15,504 bases of DNA from BOKV01 sp041742235 (GTDB lineage Bacteria; Pseudomonadota; Alphaproteobacteria; Rhizobiales; Rhizobiaceae), in the NCBI GenBank assembly GCA_041742235.1, contig JBGSJA010000320.1, positions 1 through 15,504 on the forward strand. Reading direction: 5' to 3'. The notes under the pieces are model-generated. The model made no database searches. It was not told where the DNA came from and saw nothing but the letters and a program-made list of their open reading frames with translations. Shown piece by piece: positions 13,680 to 15,504 of the stretch. How positions within the stretch are numbered: the stretch's first letter is position 1; each line of letters begins with the position of its first letter. The position numbers and the translations under genes were made by a program.

Positions 13680-14651
13680 ATGATTCGAACGCTTTTGACG
13701 ACAACGGCAATGGCCGCATTGCTGGGCACGGGCGCCCTTGCCCAGGAAACTCAGAACCAGACCCAGCAGCCGCAAATGGAACAACCTCAGGGCCAGGCAA
13801 CCCAGCCCGGGCGCCTGATCAACCGTGAGTCCCAGTACCAGAGAAACATCAACGAACAGGGATATTTCACCGCCGGCCAGGGCGAGATCCTTGCCTCCTC
13901 GCTGATCGGGAAGGGCGTCTATGGCAGCGCAAGCGACGATGCCGAGCGTATTGGCGATGTCAACGATGTCGTCATCGCCCCCAATGGCAGCGCCGAAGCT
14001 GTCATCATCGGCGTTGGCGGCTTCCTCGGCATTGGCGAAAAGGACGTTGCGGTGGATTTCAGCCAGGTAAGCTGGGTGGATCGCAACGGCGAGCGTTGGT
14101 TCGTCGTGGAGGCCACGAAGGAGGAGTTGGAGGCCGCACCGGCCTTTGACAAATCGCCGACCGAACCTGCAACCGCGCAGGGCCAGGGCGTCCAGACACA
14201 ACAGCAGACAGCCGCCGAACAGACCGGCCAGACGGTTGTGCAGAACCAGAATGTTGCGGCAAACCAGCAGCCTGCAACACAGAACCAGGCAACCGGCGCG
14301 ATGCCCGACCGCAACTCGATGCAGCCGCTCGACATGACGGCCGTTCGTGCCGAGGACCTGCAGGGCAAGCGCGTCTATGGCGCCAATAACGAGGACATCG
14401 GAGAGATCTCCGACTTGCTCGTGACCCAGGATGGCCAGATCGACGCTTTCGTAGTCGATGTCGGCGGTTTCCTTGGAATTGGCGAGAAGGAAGTCGCCAT
14501 CGGCATGCAGAACATCGACTTCATGCAGGATGCCGATGGGAATATTGCTGTTTTCACGCCGTTCACGCAGGCCCAGCTTGAACAGCAGTCGCAATATTCG
14601 CAGGAAGGCTACCAGACTGACCGCAACAACACAGTGCTGATGGCGCCGTAG
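13680..14651 (+). CDS. Exported protein with two PRC-barrel domains
   Basis: Protein of 323 residues with a Sec signal peptide (MIRTLLTTTAMAALLGTGALA, cleavage probably before Q22). The mature part has a Q/N-rich segment (22-60), PRC-barrel 1 (about 70-150), a Q/T/A-rich linker (about 160-215) and PRC-barrel 2 (about 224-300). Both barrels contain the same VGGFLGIGEK turn (112-121 and 261-270), so they arose by internal duplication. No cysteines are present. PRC-barrels occur in RimM, in the photosynthetic reaction centre H subunit and in many stress-induced rhizobial proteins; their function here, in the periplasm or at the envelope, is unknown. AAGGAG lies eight bases before ATG. An EcfG promoter and a leader hairpin precede it and a strong terminator follows, so it is a single-gene stress unit. 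Confidence 0.88.
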   Translation: MIRTLLTTTAMAALLGTGALAQETQNQTQQPQMEQPQGQATQPGRLINRESQYQRNINEQGYFTAGQGEILASSLIGKGVYGSASDDAERIGDVNDVVIAPNGSAEAVIIGVGGFLGIGEKDVAVDFSQVSWVDRNGERWFVVEATKEELEAAPAFDKSPTEPATAQGQGVQTQQQTAAEQTGQTVVQNQNVAANQQPATQNQATGAMPDRNSMQPLDMTAVRAEDLQGKRVYGANNEDIGEISDLLVTQDGQIDAFVVDVGGFLGIGEKEVAIGMQNIDFMQDADGNIAVFTPFTQAQLEQQSQYSQEGYQTDRNNTVLMAP

Positions 14652-14671
14652 TACGGTTCCCAGCTTTCGAG

Positions 14672-14698
14672 GAGACCGGGCAATGCCCGGTCTCTTTT
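14672..14698 (+). terminator. Intrinsic terminator after the PRC-barrel gene
   Basis: A perfect 10-bp stem (GAGACCGGGC with GCCCGGTCTC) and a three-base loop AAT span 14672-14694, followed by four T. Confidence 0.88.
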
Positions 14699-14742
14699 CA
14701 TTTGTACCGGGCTTGGTTCCCGGGATGCAAAGGAGCATGACC

Positions 14743-14937
14743 ATGGAACACAAGGAAGACGGTACGCCCGTGCTTACCCCGCGTGAAGCACGCCAGGGTG
14801 TGCGGGTGCGCAACCAGCCGCTGGTTCTTGTCCTCGCGATGATTCTGGCCGCGGTCGCCGCAGTAGCCCTCTACGCTTGGGGGCCGGGCTCGCAAGTTGA
14901 CGTGCCCGCCGGCGGTGGTCCCGTCCAGGCGGATTAG
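14743..14937 (+). CDS. Small single-span membrane protein, unknown function
   Basis: Protein of 64 residues with a charged cytoplasmic N-terminus (MEHKEDGTPVLTPREARQG), one transmembrane helix (about 25-45, LVLVLAMILAAVAAVALYAW) and a short Gly/Pro-rich tail outside. I chose ATG 14743 because AGGAG at 14731-14735 is seven bases upstream. ATG 14737 is too close to it, and ATG 14683 lies in the loop region of the preceding terminator. No family is recognised. No EcfG promoter is visible between the terminator and the start, so its promoter is unclear. Its stop overlaps by three bases the stop of the lipid-kinase gene on the other strand. Confidence 0.65.
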   Translation: MEHKEDGTPVLTPREARQGVRVRNQPLVLVLAMILAAVAAVALYAWGPGSQVDVPAGGGPVQAD

Positions 14938-15504
14938 GTTTCGGCCGGAATCGGACCCGGCAGCCAGACTTTCAGCGCACCCGGATGGATGCGAAGCGTC
15001 ACGTCCCGCGGCAACGGCAGCAATTCTCCATCCATCACGGCCAAGGCGTCGCGACGCAATTTCGGGAAGTGAATCGCCACGCTTTCGCAACTGAATTCCT
15101 GCAGGTCGGGATTGTTGCGCCACGTGCCGAGGGTCAAGTCTGCAAGCAGCCTGGCCTGGTTTCCGGAGCTTAGGGGCCCCTTGACGAAATATAGCCCGAG
15201 CCTGCCTTGATCCACCCTGTCCGCATAGGGCAAATGCCCCTCGCCATACGGATTGTTGGAAACCGCAACCGAAGTGGCAAGGCCGTCGAGGACACGTCCT
15301 TCGAACTCGATGCGGACCGGAAACGATACCGGTTGGCGGATCGCATCGATTGCGGCGAGCATCGAAGCGCCGATCTTGCCCATCCGGCTGGCAAAGCTGA
15401 AACGGTTGCGCTGGCGGATAACCCGCGGATGCAGGCCGACCGAAAACTGGTGCAAGAACACTTCACCGTTCGCGGTGCCTATGTCGCTGAAACCGGGCCG
15501 GCCC
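14934..15504 (-). CDS. Diacylglycerol kinase-like lipid kinase (5' partial)
   Basis: C-terminal part (about 189 residues) of a DagK/YegS-type lipid kinase, an enzyme that phosphorylates diacylglycerol or a related lipid at the membrane. The frame is open to the window edge, so the N-terminal nucleotide-binding domain is outside. Visible family features are DIGTANGEVFLHQFSVGLHP at the domain junction, SNNPYGEGHLPYADRVDQG with the following GRLGLYFV strand, and DGELLPLPRDVTLRIHPGALKV, the terminal part that carries the conserved DGE. It converges on the small membrane-protein gene with overlapping stop codons. Substrate identity cannot be decided from this fragment. Confidence 0.85.
   Translation of the reverse strand, partial: GRPGFSDIGTANGEVFLHQFSVGLHPRVIRQRNRFSFASRMGKIGASMLAAIDAIRQPVSFPVRIEFEGRVLDGLATSVAVSNNPYGEGHLPYADRVDQGRLGLYFVKGPLSSGNQARLLADLTLGTWRNNPDLQEFSCESVAIHFPKLRRDALAVMDGELLPLPRDVTLRIHPGALKVWLPGPIPAET

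Noticed and set aside
14707..14724. Small inverted repeat CCGGG/CCCGG before the 64-residue membrane protein.
   Set aside because: Only five pairs, no T-run, and it follows a much stronger terminator; not enough to call an element.
14683..14742. ATG 14683 as start of the small membrane protein.
   Set aside because: It begins in the loop region of the PRC-gene terminator and has no ribosome-binding site; ATG 14743 has AGGAG at proper distance.

Overview
The window is GC-rich, almost fully coding DNA that looks like the chromosome of an alphaproteobacterium of the Rhizobiales, probably close to Mesorhizobium/Phyllobacteriaceae. The grounds are codon use, rhizobial-type gene families (BMP-type nucleoside ABC permeases, a class III cyclase fused to TPRs, a DUF3309 peptide, PRC-barrel proteins) and four promoters of the GGAAC-N16/17-CGTT form recognised by the alphaproteobacterial general-stress sigma factor EcfG. 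No RNA gene, insertion sequence, CRISPR array or phage gene is visible.

Left part (1-3001, + strand): the end of a nucleobase/nucleoside uptake operon. Two ABC permeases (the first cut by the window edge) overlap each other and are followed, with a 4-base ATGA overlap, by a CodA-type cytosine deaminase. The deaminase keeps every metal ligand but has Cys at the position of E. coli CodA Asp314, the residue that excludes 5-methylcytosine, so a modified-cytosine substrate is plausible.

Middle (3005-10720): a minus-strand adenylate/guanylate cyclase with a TolB-like region and TPRs; a divergent cysteine-synthase-like PLP enzyme; an ArsR-family regulator with the two cysteines, 66 residues apart, of the persulfide sensors BigR/SqrR; and a convergent minus-strand RND efflux operon (periplasmic adaptor plus 1079-aa pump). 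The RND promoter carries a perfect inverted repeat, TATATTA-N8-TAATATA, that fits as the operator of the ArsR protein. A weaker version lies in front of the arsR gene itself.

Right part (10760-14937, + strand): a cluster with general-stress signatures. Perfect EcfG-type promoters precede an SLC13/TrkA-C transporter, a general-stress FMN-barrel protein, a DUF3309 peptide followed by a 25-aa membrane micro-protein, and an exported two-domain PRC-barrel protein. Two strong intrinsic terminators separate these units. A 64-aa single-span membrane protein follows, and the window ends inside a minus-strand diacylglycerol-kinase-like lipid kinase.

Read together, a sulfide/persulfide-responsive efflux module and a general-stress module share the 10665-10818 intergenic region. 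Substrates of the RND pump and the SLC13 carrier cannot be read from sequence.
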